The notes under the pieces were generated by a model, which was given only the letters and a program-made list of their open reading frames with translations, was not told the DNA's origin and did no database searches. A program made the position numbers and the translations under genes. Shown one piece after another: positions 8,593 to 18,192 of a stretch of 64,000 bases of DNA; the stretch's first letter is position 1, and every line of letters starts with the position of its first letter. The DNA lies in assembly GCF_024347335.1 (NCBI RefSeq), contig NZ_AP025463.1, positions 1,426,001 through 1,490,000 on the forward strand. The letters are read 5' to 3'. The DNA is from Vibrio celticus. GTDB taxonomy: Bacteria; Pseudomonadota; Gammaproteobacteria; Enterobacterales; Vibrionaceae.

Positions 8593-11433
8593 CTAGTTAT
8601 TAATCAGGCTTAACCCGCTTGGTAACGCATCACCAAACACACGCTTAGATTCGCTCTCAGAAAGTTCAGTCACTTCACTCACTAGTGTTAACCATGAATC
8701 AGGTACCTTGCTTTGCTTAAGCTTCTCAATCACTTGATTGCGATAGTCGTCAGAGATATCAAACTGACGGTCACCGGTTTTACGACAAATCATCACCGCT
8801 GCAAAGGCGATCATCTGCTCTTTATGCCAGTTCTGCTCAAGCAGTTTGGGTAACCATTGTTCAGCTTGTTCTCTAGGAATCACGCTGTGTTGGCTACCAT
8901 ACAAAGGTGTTCTTGAAGCCAATCGACCTAGCGCCCACCAGTGCGCTTGCTCAAACTGATTATGGTTAATCGCCTTGCTTAAGAACCAACTTGCCAGCAG
9001 CACTTTGTCTTCAACCTCAAGTTGCTCAAGTGACGCCGCTAAACGAACCATGGCTTCATAACCATTGTCTTGCGCATCTTTGGCTGTCTTAGAGTTCTTC
9101 ATTGCACCTGGGTGAAGGTATTTAGCGATGTCCGCCAAGATACTCTCTTGCTGCTCTTGGTTTAGTCCACCGGCCACACGACGCCAGAATACCCACCAGT
9201 CTGTCCAGCCTTGGTGGTTCTTGAACTGAATGTTCTGTTGGTAAAGGCCCCAAATTTGCTTGATACGCCATGAGTCAGTCGGATCGCCAAAGCCAGGACG
9301 TAGCGAGTATCCCGCCAAACGTAACCAGTTCTTCTCGTGTGCTTCTGAGCGGCGACGACGCTTACGACCTAATGAGAAGGTATCAAATAGGTTACGAAGG
9401 GTCGTGAAGTCCCATTCATCGCGTTTACCTAGTCGCTTCTCAAGATCTTTCGATAGCGTTTTGATCTCTTTCGATTCAGCACTTTTCTTGTTGCCGCTGT
9501 ACAGGCGAGAAATCAATTCCTTACACTCTTCCAATCTTGGGTGAAGCGCGGAGGTATCAGATTCATCGCCTTGCTTATTTCTTACTTCAAACTCAAGCAA
9601 CCAACGCTTAGAGTCATCTTCTGTGCTCACACACTCCATTTTCAGTGTGCCGACTTCGGTTAACTGACAAGCGAGCAGGACTTCAACACGCTCTTTTTGG
9701 TTGGCTTGAAGTTCTGCAGTACCTGAGCCTTCCAACGTAGAAATATACGGTGGGAGAGGGGAGAACAAGTCGGCATCCACATTGACCATCACACCGTTTT
9801 GAATGGCGGTGTCGTGAGCAATTTGATCGTGTGTTGAAGTCAGTAGATTAAATCGTACTGGCTCACCTAAAGTCAGCGAGAAACGACGGCTGTTTAAGCG
9901 TATCTCTTGTCCTTCCTCAGTACCTTTGGCAAGCAGACAAAGCGCTTTACCCATCTTGTTCTTCTCTTGTAGATGCAAGAAGTAAGAACGAGCTGCACCA
10001 CCACCGATTTTCAGTTGTGCACCACGGCGGGCTTTACCAAAGGCAACCGCGCCAAGGGCAACAGACCAATCTGGATGAGGGTTATCAAGCACTGTGATCG
10101 GAGAACCGTTCCAGTTGCCAAGTAGCTGTGTGATTCGTTCAGTGACCAATTCACTGTTAAACACACCACCATTGAGCAGCACGCCAACTGGAATTGCAGG
10201 TTTGGTGTCATCGAACTCAATAGAGTCTGAGTTTTCTAATGCGGCTTTAGATACTTGTTGGTGTGTTGTTAGGAATTCTGCGACGTGCTTACTCACCGCA
10301 GGATCAGCCACGTAAGGCAGACCAAACTCAACCACAGCACTGCGGCGTTTGTCGGGTGTTTCAGCAAACTCAGAAAGCGGGAAGAAACCTTCCAATGCGA
10401 TTTGATGAACTTCTTGTTTGGTTAAGCCAATACTCTTAGTACCGCCAAGCAGTTTAGAACCGCTGCCTAGCATTGTGATCTTCACATCATCGGGTGCATT
10501 GGCAGAAAGTAGGCTCTCTTTTGCGGCGCGAGTTTGTTGAATTAGTTTGGTTAGGCTAGAGGCATTCAGCTTTTTGTTTTGATTGAAGCGTTGCTCAGCG
10601 AGGTGAGCAAGTGCTAAATCGAGGTTATCACCACCAAGCATCAAGTGTTCACCAACGCCGATACGGTCGAGTGCGAGCTCGTTATTACCGTCGCTGTTCG
10701 CATCGAATTTGGCTTCAATTAAGCTTAAATCGGTGGTACCACCGCCAACATCACACACTAGAATCAGTGGGATTTGTTGAAGTTCATCTGCTGCGGTTTG
10801 TTGGTGACGGGCATACCAGTCATAACAAACGGCTTGCGGCTCTTCGAGTAATAGAATATTACCTAAGCCCGCCAGTTCTGCGGCTTCGAGTGTTAGCTTA
10901 CGTGCGGTCTCATCGAAGGAAGCAGGAACGGTAACCACAACATCTTGGTCTTCTAGCTTGTTGCTCGGGTTACGGTAGTTCCATGCTTGGCGAATGTGGT
11001 TGAGGTAGCTTGCACTCGCCACAACTGGCGAGACTTTATCGATATCAGCTGCGCCAGCCCAAGGCAGAATGTCGGAGTTACGATCAACCGCTTGGTGTGA
11101 TAGCCAACTCTTAGCACTCGATACTTGGCGGCCTTCAACCTTAGCGCCTAATTCACGTGCCCATTCACCGACGATAACGTTCTTAATATCGCCTTCAACG
11201 GGGCTTGGTTCCCATGGCATTGTCAGGTCAGAAGGGGAGATTTGACCTTGTGCTGGGTGGTAACGAAATGATGGGAGTAGGGGCTTGCGAACCACTTCAC
11301 CGGGGCCGATGAGTTGGTCAATATCGAAAAGAGAAACGGGAGCATGTTGTAGGTCGTCGTTGATTTCACAGTAAGCGACAACCGTATTGGTTGTGCCTAA
11401 GTCAATGCCGACTAAAAAACGAGGAGTTGCCAT
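8593..11433 (-). CDS. Large Hsp70-family protein with long C-terminal domain (DUF3731 type)
   Basis: This 946-residue protein has an Hsp70-like ATPase domain at the N-terminus: phosphate-1 motif VGIDLGTTNTVVAY, phosphate-2 motif CDVGGGTTDLSLIE, and adenosine-motif-like VLLNGGVFNSE. These span about residues 1-430. Past about residue 600 is a long helical region (RSEAHEKNWLRLAGYSLRPG, WWVFWRRVAGGLNQEQQ) typical of the DUF3731 tail on divergent bacterial Hsp70s. The upstream 44 codons of the open frame were dropped: ATG 11431-11433 begins MATPRFLVGIDLG. It is the third gene of the operon, after a hairpin. Client proteins are unknown. Confidence 0.85.
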   Translation of the reverse strand: MATPRFLVGIDLGTTNTVVAYCEINDDLQHAPVSLFDIDQLIGPGEVVRKPLLPSFRYHPAQGQISPSDLTMPWEPSPVEGDIKNVIVGEWARELGAKVEGRQVSSAKSWLSHQAVDRNSDILPWAGAADIDKVSPVVASASYLNHIRQAWNYRNPSNKLEDQDVVVTVPASFDETARKLTLEAAELAGLGNILLLEEPQAVCYDWYARHQQTAADELQQIPLILVCDVGGGTTDLSLIEAKFDANSDGNNELALDRIGVGEHLMLGGDNLDLALAHLAEQRFNQNKKLNASSLTKLIQQTRAAKESLLSANAPDDVKITMLGSGSKLLGGTKSIGLTKQEVHQIALEGFFPLSEFAETPDKRRSAVVEFGLPYVADPAVSKHVAEFLTTHQQVSKAALENSDSIEFDDTKPAIPVGVLLNGGVFNSELVTERITQLLGNWNGSPITVLDNPHPDWSVALGAVAFGKARRGAQLKIGGGAARSYFLHLQEKNKMGKALCLLAKGTEEGQEIRLNSRRFSLTLGEPVRFNLLTSTHDQIAHDTAIQNGVMVNVDADLFSPLPPYISTLEGSGTAELQANQKERVEVLLACQLTEVGTLKMECVSTEDDSKRWLLEFEVRNKQGDESDTSALHPRLEECKELISRLYSGNKKSAESKEIKTLSKDLEKRLGKRDEWDFTTLRNLFDTFSLGRKRRRRSEAHEKNWLRLAGYSLRPGFGDPTDSWRIKQIWGLYQQNIQFKNHQGWTDWWVFWRRVAGGLNQEQQESILADIAKYLHPGAMKNSKTAKDAQDNGYEAMVRLAASLEQLEVEDKVLLASWFLSKAINHNQFEQAHWWALGRLASRTPLYGSQHSVIPREQAEQWLPKLLEQNWHKEQMIAFAAVMICRKTGDRQFDISDDYRNQVIEKLKQSKVPDSWLTLVSEVTELSESESKRVFGDALPSGLSLINN

Positions 11434-11557
11434 ACAAAACCTTATTCTTCCAGAGTGATGACCAGTTTTTTTGATAGCTTTGGTCTTATTGTTGTTATTC
11501 GTAAACGCCATTCCTGAGAAACAGGCAGGACTAGGTTGAGAACCGTATTGATAAAGA

Positions 11558-11581
11558 AACGGCACCCGCTAAGGTGCCGTT
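11558..11581 (-). terminator. Hairpin between the two Hsp70 genes (terminator or attenuator)
   Basis: On the minus strand the stem ACGGCACC/GGTGCCGT is followed by TTCTTT. It lies only a few bases after the upstream Hsp70 stop and 125 bases before the next start. It may lower expression of the distal Hsp70 relative to the first two genes. Confidence 0.6.
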
Positions 11582-11587
11582 GATTCA

Positions 11588-13552
11588 TTATGCTTGTTCG
11601 TTTGAGTCGTTATTCGAGTCTTCACGAACGTCGAACTCAACGTGCCATTTCTGACCGTTGTCAGTAGCAATCGCTTCTAGGTATAAGGTACCTAGCTCAG
11701 TAACGCGAGAAGCCAAAGTTACTGGAACGACTTCACCTTCGCGACGGCCTTCAGATACAGGCAGTGTTACTTGGATTTCAGGAAGCTCATCCAGATCTTC
11801 TGGAGCCCAGTGATCAAGGTGCGTACCCGCTTCATCTTCACGACGAGTGGTTGAACCGAAGAATTGGAAGTGAACTGGCTGACCAATCACTAGACCGAAC
11901 TCTTGGCTAGGAACTTGAACGCTTGAGCCTTCTTCCATACCAAATGGTGCAACACACAGTGCTTCCATTGGAGGAGCCATACCTGGGATAGCTGGCATCG
12001 CGCTTTCAATTCCAACGTAGTAAGAAGATGCGATACCACCACGGATACGAACGCCTTGCCCACGACGAACTGCGCCGTAGTAAGAAGCGCCACTTGCAAC
12101 CGCTAGGTCTAAATCTAAACCTGAAAGCTGTTTTGCGAACTCTTCGTCAGCATTAATTAGCCATTCATTGATCGTATCTGAAAGACGATCAGCAAGTAGG
12201 TTCGATTTTAGAACACCACCATTGAACAGGATTGCTGTTGGTTTGATGAAGTCAGCCGCTGGCGCTTCTGACCCTGGCATACCAGGCATGTTTGCAAACG
12301 GGTTGAAATCTTGCTGAGCCGCTTCGCTATTTCCAGAAAGCGCGTTCGCTTGCTTAGAAAGGAATGCGGCAATGTGACGAGTAATACCTGCGTCTTGAGC
12401 GTAAGGCAGACCCATTTGAGTCAGTGCACCACGCGTTTTTTGTACTGGGTGCTCAGTCACGGCCACTTTCGGGAAGAAGCCATCAACCAATGTTTGTTGT
12501 ACTTCTTGCTGAGTCAGTTCTGTTTTCAGTGTTGCGCCAAGTAGTTTAGAACCACGGCTTGGAACAACGATAGGCACAGATTGCAGTTCAGCATCGTTAA
12601 GCAGTGCTTCTTTCGCATCACGACATGCGTGAGTCATTGCTTGAACCTGCCAAGGAGCCAGCTCTTTGCCTTCTTGCGCCAGTTTCATCTTCAAGCGGTA
12701 AGCAAGAGCTAAGTCCATGTTGTCGCCGCCAAGTAGGATGTGTTCACCTACTGCGATACGGTTCAGGCTTAGGTTACCGTCATCTTGTGTTACTTCAACT
12801 AACGAAAGGTCGGTTGTACCACCACCGATATCGACAACAAGAACGATGTCACCAACGTTTACTTCATCACGCCATGTGTCGTTGCTGTTATCAATCCAGC
12901 TGTAAAGAGCCGCTTGTGGCTCTTCAAGAAGCGTTAGGTGAGTGAAACCAACATTACGTGCAGCTTCTGCTGTTAGGTCACGAGCCGCAGGATCAAACGA
13001 AGCAGGAACTGTGATCGTTACATCTTGGTCTGCCAGCTTGTGTTCTGGGTTAGCGTGGTTCCAAGCGTCTTTAAGGTGCTCAAGGTACAGTTCAGTTGTC
13101 TTAAGCGGAGATACTTTTTCCACTTCTTCAGGGCTGCCTGCAGGAAGGAAAGCATCGCGACGGTTAACACCACCGTGGCACAACCAAGATTTTGCACTTG
13201 CTACCAAACGGATAGGGGTTTTAGAACCAAGGTTACGAGCAATTGCACCCACTAGCGCTTTTGGCTCTGAAGACCAAGGAAGAACGCGAGAGCCCGCATT
13301 CATTTCATGTTCGTGTGGTTGGTATAGGAACGAGCCAAGTTGGCTGCGAGTTTCTACTGTACCTGGCGCCGTCAGTTGAGGGATTTGCATCACCTCTACG
13401 CGAGCGTCTTCATTGCTTGTGTCGATGTAAGACAAAACGCAGTGTGTAGTACCTAAATCGATACCAACACTGAACTTAGGTGCTTGTTGCTCTTGTGAAT
13501 GCTCTCGGTCTTGAGAAGATAGCTCTTGAGCTGAATGACTTTGATGTTCCAT
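11588..13552 (-). CDS. Divergent Hsp70-family protein
   Basis: This 654-residue protein has an N-terminal acidic/Gln-rich leader (about 1-25) and then a full Hsp70 ATPase fold: VGIDLGTTHCVLSYI, VPASFDPAARDLTAEAA, VVDIGGGTTDLSLVE and ILFNGGVLKS. The last 120 residues are beta-rich, like a reduced substrate domain, and end in an acidic tail. Its start overlaps the stop of the DUF2760 gene by one base, indicating translational coupling. No DnaJ or GrpE gene is nearby, so co-chaperones must come from elsewhere if they are needed. Confidence 0.88.
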   Translation of the reverse strand: MEHQSHSAQELSSQDREHSQEQQAPKFSVGIDLGTTHCVLSYIDTSNEDARVEVMQIPQLTAPGTVETRSQLGSFLYQPHEHEMNAGSRVLPWSSEPKALVGAIARNLGSKTPIRLVASAKSWLCHGGVNRRDAFLPAGSPEEVEKVSPLKTTELYLEHLKDAWNHANPEHKLADQDVTITVPASFDPAARDLTAEAARNVGFTHLTLLEEPQAALYSWIDNSNDTWRDEVNVGDIVLVVDIGGGTTDLSLVEVTQDDGNLSLNRIAVGEHILLGGDNMDLALAYRLKMKLAQEGKELAPWQVQAMTHACRDAKEALLNDAELQSVPIVVPSRGSKLLGATLKTELTQQEVQQTLVDGFFPKVAVTEHPVQKTRGALTQMGLPYAQDAGITRHIAAFLSKQANALSGNSEAAQQDFNPFANMPGMPGSEAPAADFIKPTAILFNGGVLKSNLLADRLSDTINEWLINADEEFAKQLSGLDLDLAVASGASYYGAVRRGQGVRIRGGIASSYYVGIESAMPAIPGMAPPMEALCVAPFGMEEGSSVQVPSQEFGLVIGQPVHFQFFGSTTRREDEAGTHLDHWAPEDLDELPEIQVTLPVSEGRREGEVVPVTLASRVTELGTLYLEAIATDNGQKWHVEFDVREDSNNDSNEQA

Positions 13553-14184
13553 TATAGCTCCACCTCTGCCGGTGCAATTACAGATGCATCGTAGTTTTCA
13601 GCAAGCTTAGGCAGGTTCATGTCAGTTGCTTTCCAACCTTTGTGAACCAGTGTGCCGTTGAATGGTGCACTGCCCGTTACGTTGCCAGTTAGGCGAATTT
13701 CTTGAGGGTTGAAACCTTCAGCGATAGTGATACGTGTTTCTTCATCTTCAGTGCGGATGTGTGACAGCGTTACGTAATCGGCTAATACTTTTTGACCGCC
13801 CGTGTGAATAACACGAGCTGCTGCGCCAACTTCTTCATCAGAGAATGACGTCAGGTCTTCTTTTAAGAAGTCAATCAAACGTGCTTCTTGCTGCATGATA
13901 GACAGTAGCTGCATTGCTGAGTCAGTCGGTGCTGTTGCCAGCTTAGATTCAACTTCTACTACTTTTTCGATGACTTTCTCTACTTCAACAACTTTTTCTA
14001 CTTCGACAATTTTCTCAACTGGCTTTTCAACTTCAACGATCTTTTCTACTGGTTTTTCTACGACTTTCTCAACCACTTTGGTTTTACGAGAAACGGCAAT
14101 TAGCAGTAGTAAAACGCTTGATGCAGTTAGGCCTGCGTGAAGCATATCAAACGTTTGTGGGATTAGGTTCAAATCAACGATCAT
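13552..14184 (-). CDS. DUF2760-type membrane-anchored protein with Val-Glu-Lys repeats
   Basis: This 210-residue protein has one hydrophobic helix near residues 12-31. It is followed by a repetitive segment at about 37-78 built from VEKVVEK, VEKIVEVEK and similar units, which should form a long charged rod or coiled coil. The C-terminal domain (about 85-210) resembles DUF2760. It is the first gene of the DUF2760-Hsp70-Hsp70 operon. A plausible role is to hold the Hsp70s at the inner membrane; this is inferred only from gene order and topology. Confidence 0.8.
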   Translation of the reverse strand: MIVDLNLIPQTFDMLHAGLTASSVLLLLIAVSRKTKVVEKVVEKPVEKIVEVEKPVEKIVEVEKVVEVEKVIEKVVEVESKLATAPTDSAMQLLSIMQQEARLIDFLKEDLTSFSDEEVGAAARVIHTGGQKVLADYVTLSHIRTEDEETRITIAEGFNPQEIRLTGNVTGSAPFNGTLVHKGWKATDMNLPKLAENYDASVIAPAEVEL

Positions 14185-14532
14185 AGTGATTTCTCTTTAA
14201 AATTGATTTAACGGTATATTCGTCGGTTCAAAGGAATATACAGGTTGGAAAGAAACTCATTGGCATTAAGCCGAAACGGTCACTTTCAAGCTATAAATAT
14301 GGATGGATACTAGCATATTCAAGGCTTAAGAGTGGTATTTAATGTTTTTAATCACGTGGGTTTTTGGTGTGTTAGCTTGAAATTTAGTCGAGATTCGTTC
14401 GAATATTGGTCGTCGATGTAAGGGCGAGGTAAACAATGCCCATTTTATGTCATTTTTAAAACCAAACTTAAATGGAGCATCATTCCCTTCCGTTATATAC
14501 TTTTAACTCATTAGAGCCTATTTGGAAGCCAC
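14185..14532. other. Divergent promoter region of the Hsp70 operon and diguanylate cyclase gene
   Basis: This 348-base gap has no gene. It contains an 8-bp inverted repeat GTATATTC/GAATATAC (14213-14243) just before the DUF2760 gene, possibly an operator. I see no convincing heat-shock or sigma-70 promoter. Confidence 0.4.
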
Positions 14533-16071
14533 ATGCCGCACACTACTGACCCACTAACAGGGTTGAAGAGACGAACTCTCCCATTGGTCGTATTTTTGGT
14601 CAGTTTTTTGATTACTGTGTTGTGTTTTATGTTAGTCGCGTTAAACCAAAACCGCGCGCTAAATATGAACTTGGATAGCTTTGCTACTCACCAGACACTA
14701 AGTTTGGAAGCGTTTATCGCTAATGACGTGGCTTACATTGGCTCCGGTGCTAATTTTTTCTACGCAAATGATCCTGAAAACTGGGATAAGTTTGATCGTT
14801 TTGCTCAGCAAACCATTAACGAATCAAAGAGCCTGATTGGTTTGCAGTGGATGCAAAAAGTGCCGGCAGACGAGATTGCCGAGCATACCGCTAAGATGAA
14901 AGAAAAATACCCGTCTTACGAACTGTTCACGATTCCAAAACATGAAGCAAAAACCTTTGGTTACATCTTAGATGGCGAGCCGGCGTTCATTGCTAGTGAC
15001 CTGTATCCCAATACACAAGCAAACGACAACGTTCTTGGTTTTTACTCTTCTCGTGAGCGCTTCAAGCTGGTTTTAGATAACATCAGACAGACGCGTAAAG
15101 CGAATATTTCAGACAAAGTTCGCTTGCTTCAAGACGGCTTAGATCAAGACACACCAAAGACAGGTATGCTGGTTTATCACCCTGTATTTGAGGGTGAAAG
15201 CGACAACCTGCTCGGTGTTGTGATTGGTGTGGTTCGCACGACTTATTACTTTGAAAATCTACTGGCTTCGGCAGTGGGCGACATGGATGTCTATATCCGT
15301 GTTACCGATACGGGCTTCGAAGCAGAAGACTCTCCAATTTTGTTTGAAACCGAGGGTTATGAAGCCGTTTCTGGCCACCACATAACAAAGACGATTGAAT
15401 TGACTAACCGTGATTGGAAGGTTGATTACAAAATAGATTCATGCATCTCTTTTTATGGCTATTTGGTATTAACTGGAATTGTCTTAGTGGGGACAACCAT
15501 CTCTTTGTTGTTGGCGTACATCGTTAACATGCAAATCCGAGAGAAAGAACGTTTGTATCAAATGCTTGATAAAAGAACAGAAGAACTTCGCTTTTTAGCC
15601 AACCATGACAGTCTTACGGAAGTTTATAACCGACGTGCTTTCAATAAGATGTTAGATAAAGCGATACAGCGAAATGAACCCTTTAGTCTTATCGGATTTG
15701 ATGTTGATATGTTCAAAGGCATTAACGACGAATTCGGTCACCCAGCAGGGGATGCGTTACTCATTCATGTCATCAAGTTGATTGCAGTGAGTCTGAAAGA
15801 GGGGGATAACCTATTTCGTATAGGCGGAGACGAGTTCTGTATCATTTCTAGCATTACAAACCATGAAGCGCTAGACCGATATTTACAATGCATTTTAAGT
15901 ACAGTGAGTCACTCTCATTGTGAGCATAAAGGTCGGCAGCTCAGTTGCACTTTGAGTATTGGTGCTGCCATTCGTGCCAACGAAAACACGGAAGAGATTC
16001 TGCAAAAAACAGACAGTATGCTCTATCAAAGTAAGTCGAATGGCCGAAATCGAGTGACAATTGCAGGCTAA
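14533..16071 (+). CDS. Membrane CHASE-GGDEF diguanylate cyclase
   Basis: This 512-residue inner-membrane enzyme is predicted to make cyclic di-GMP. The order is a membrane helix (about 17-38), a periplasmic CHASE-type sensor (about 45-300, including IGLQWMQKVP), a second helix (about 308-330), then a GGDEF domain with the intact signature RIGGDEF. The product-inhibition site five residues upstream reads KEGD instead of RxxD, so feedback inhibition may be weak. The ATG follows TTGGAAG. The ligand of the sensor cannot be inferred. Confidence 0.9.
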   Translation: MPHTTDPLTGLKRRTLPLVVFLVSFLITVLCFMLVALNQNRALNMNLDSFATHQTLSLEAFIANDVAYIGSGANFFYANDPENWDKFDRFAQQTINESKSLIGLQWMQKVPADEIAEHTAKMKEKYPSYELFTIPKHEAKTFGYILDGEPAFIASDLYPNTQANDNVLGFYSSRERFKLVLDNIRQTRKANISDKVRLLQDGLDQDTPKTGMLVYHPVFEGESDNLLGVVIGVVRTTYYFENLLASAVGDMDVYIRVTDTGFEAEDSPILFETEGYEAVSGHHITKTIELTNRDWKVDYKIDSCISFYGYLVLTGIVLVGTTISLLLAYIVNMQIREKERLYQMLDKRTEELRFLANHDSLTEVYNRRAFNKMLDKAIQRNEPFSLIGFDVDMFKGINDEFGHPAGDALLIHVIKLIAVSLKEGDNLFRIGGDEFCIISSITNHEALDRYLQCILSTVSHSHCEHKGRQLSCTLSIGAAIRANENTEEILQKTDSMLYQSKSNGRNRVTIAG

Positions 16072-16158
16072 ATGAGCACTTGATACAACTAGGGTCGAGT
16101 TCTGTGTTGGGCTCATGTACAATTTCACGAAATTTTTGACGAGAGAATTAGGCGACGT

Positions 16159-16689
16159 ATGAATCACAATCGAGTGGTGTGTTTCGATTTGGAAATGTGC
16201 TGTTGGAGCGAAGACGGTGTGGGAACAACAGGGGAGATCATTGAAGTTGGTCTTGCTGAGATTGATCTGGCATCCGGCACTATCGTGAAGCGAGCGCAAT
16301 ACTACGTTAAGCCAGAGAAAGACGAAGTCTCTCTATTCTGTGCCGAATTAACGGGCATTACACCTCGTAAAATCGAAAAGCAGGGTCGCCCATTAGAGTC
16401 TGTCATCAAGTCGATGATTAAAAACTTCGGTGGTCCAAAAAAAATCTATGCAGCGTGGGGACGTGACGACCTCATTTTACACAAAGAGTGTATTGAAAAA
16501 GGCATCGAACCTCCGTTTAGCGAGTTCTTGAATATCGCCACGCTTTATCGAGTTCAGAATCGATTGAAAGACAAACGCATTGGTCACCGAGCTGCTCAAG
16601 AAGCGAAAAACATTGAGTGGGAAGGTCGTCAGCACTCGGGTTATGTCGATGCTTATAACTTGGCTAAGCTAACGCTGACGATGCTGTAG
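16159..16689 (+). CDS. DEDDh 3'-5' exonuclease (KapD/ERI-1-like)
   Basis: This 176-residue cytoplasmic nuclease has CFDLEM with the first Asp and Glu near residues 10-12, GRDD supplying the middle Asp near 101, and HSGYVDAYN near 160-165 supplying the catalytic His and last Asp. This completes the DEDDh set. The length is that of a stand-alone exonuclease domain, and it resembles the KapD/ERI-1 branch more than the epsilon subunit or oligoribonuclease. It is a single gene followed by a terminator. Confidence 0.82.
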   Translation: MNHNRVVCFDLEMCCWSEDGVGTTGEIIEVGLAEIDLASGTIVKRAQYYVKPEKDEVSLFCAELTGITPRKIEKQGRPLESVIKSMIKNFGGPKKIYAAWGRDDLILHKECIEKGIEPPFSEFLNIATLYRVQNRLKDKRIGHRAAQEAKNIEWEGRQHSGYVDAYNLAKLTLTML

Positions 16690-16758
16690 TCGTTTGCATT
16701 AAACGGCGCTCGGTTAAAAACTGAAATCAGCCAGATTGTTGTGAGTTATCCAAATCAA

Positions 16759-16787
16759 AGCCACCTACTTATTAGGTGGTTTTTTTG
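16759..16787 (+). terminator. Rho-independent terminator
   Basis: CCACCTA and TAGGTGG pair around a five-base loop, followed by seven T. Confidence 0.9.
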
Positions 16788-16993
16788 TGCCTGTAATTCA
16801 GGGAAAATTCCGTTCAAAAGAAAACTCATGTCAGCGAGTGGTTTATCAATAGTGAATGGCTACATCGCTTATTTTACGAGTGAATAATATTGGTTTGAAA
16901 TTTAGCTTTTTAATTAATATTAAATCGCAGGTTGCAGCCTTGATTGGGCAGAGCTAGATGATAGCGTTAGCTCACCCAAACAAGGAGATTAGG

Positions 16994-17350
16994 ATGAAGA
17001 ACATAATTAAGTATGGATTGGCACTGGGGGCACTAAGCGTAAGTGCGTTGGTTTCGGCACAACCCGTTGTATTGATAAACACTTTTTCAGTCGAGCCAGC
17101 CCATGAAGCCGCGACATTAACGTATTGGGAAGATGCGCGAGATGTATTGGTGAAGCAACCCGGATATATCTCTACCAAATTGCATCGCTCTTTAAGCTCG
17201 GACGCGACATACCGCTTTATCAATGTTGCTGAATGGGAGAGTAAGAAGCAATTCCATGATGCAATACAAGTGATGAGAAAAGAGCTACCACCTCTAAAAA
17301 TCGAAGGGGTTTCTGCTGACCCTAACTTGTATGAAATTATTCGCGACTAA
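16994..17350 (+). CDS. Secreted small ABM-type (dimeric alpha/beta barrel) protein
   Basis: This 118-residue protein has a clear signal peptide (MKNIIKYGLALGALSVSALVSA, cleavage near residue 22). The start at 16994 lies behind AAGGAG. The mature part contains the pattern of antibiotic-biosynthesis-monooxygenase domains (VLINTFSVEP...YWEDARDVLVKQPGYISTKLHRSL). Such domains are usually cytoplasmic, so export to the periplasm is unusual. It is the first of two genes, 15 bases before the next. No cofactor site is evident. Confidence 0.75.
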   Translation: MKNIIKYGLALGALSVSALVSAQPVVLINTFSVEPAHEAATLTYWEDARDVLVKQPGYISTKLHRSLSSDATYRFINVAEWESKKQFHDAIQVMRKELPPLKIEGVSADPNLYEIIRD

Positions 17351-17365
17351 TTAGGAAACCACATA

Positions 17366-18061
17366 ATGAAAACAATTCGAGGAACCTTTTTAGCTATTTT
17401 TAGCTTTCTATTTTCAGCGATTCTATTTTCTAGCTATAGCCATGCTGCGGCATACGGCGTGTCAGTGGCTTGGAAAACCGATGACGCTCAAGCGGTATTT
17501 GAGGCAATGCCTCATCAGCAAAAAGCCTTTGCTAACTTAGTTGATGCAGGCTTGGTCCACGACATGTTCGTATCAGAAAGCTTTGTCGGAGATAAGAAGT
17601 TTCCGATCATCAAGTTTGTGATTGAAGCGGACAGTGAACAGCACGTTCGAGAGTTGATTGGTAACTTACCATTCCAATTTAAAGAGCTTGTCGAGGTGAC
17701 TGAAATCAGAGACATCGGTAATAAGTGGTTAAACACCGAAGTCGCTTTTAAAAACTACGCAGTCGAACTCGCTTGGACAGAGCCTGAGAATCAATTCATT
17801 GTCGATGAGATTATCAGTCAAGATTTACAAATGGTTGTCGATTGGAGCGCTCAAGGCGTGATTACTTCTGCTTACTTAAAGCATCAAGAAATAGCCCAAG
17901 AGAAGCCAAACCAAAAAGCGATGATCAGACCAATCTACTCAATGGCAATATTGGCTAAAAACGAACAACAAGCTCGCGAAGTTGCCAGTCAGTTGAATGC
18001 AGTAAAGCTAGGCTTTGCTGAAGTCATGGTCAGTGAACTGGGCTTTAAACTAGACCTATAA
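17366..18061 (+). CDS. Secreted protein with two ferredoxin-like repeats, unknown function
   Basis: This 231-residue protein has a signal peptide (cleavage after SYSHA, near residue 27). The mature part appears to be two related halves. The first (about 28-115, AYGVSVAWKTDDAQAVFEAM) and second (about 130-225, NYAVELAWTEPENQFIVDEI) share an xxVxxAWT opening, then a helix, then a strand. This suggests a duplicated alpha/beta-barrel domain like that of the preceding gene. They probably form a small periplasmic operon. Function unknown. Confidence 0.65.
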   Translation: MKTIRGTFLAIFSFLFSAILFSSYSHAAAYGVSVAWKTDDAQAVFEAMPHQQKAFANLVDAGLVHDMFVSESFVGDKKFPIIKFVIEADSEQHVRELIGNLPFQFKELVEVTEIRDIGNKWLNTEVAFKNYAVELAWTEPENQFIVDEIISQDLQMVVDWSAQGVITSAYLKHQEIAQEKPNQKAMIRPIYSMAILAKNEQQAREVASQLNAVKLGFAEVMVSELGFKLDL

Positions 18062-18192
18062 ATAAATGAGATCTATAGACAATAAGAACTAAAGAAAATG
18101 AAAGCTATCGAAAACAAGAATTATCAAAATCAATCGATATAGCTTTCTTTCTATAGACCTCATTAGTTGTTCTAATGGCTAGGCTTTGTACT

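Noticed and set aside
12604..13449. Several plus-strand frames antisense to the first Hsp70 gene
   Set aside because: Composition reflects the reverse of Hsp70 codons. They overlap each other and have no start signals.
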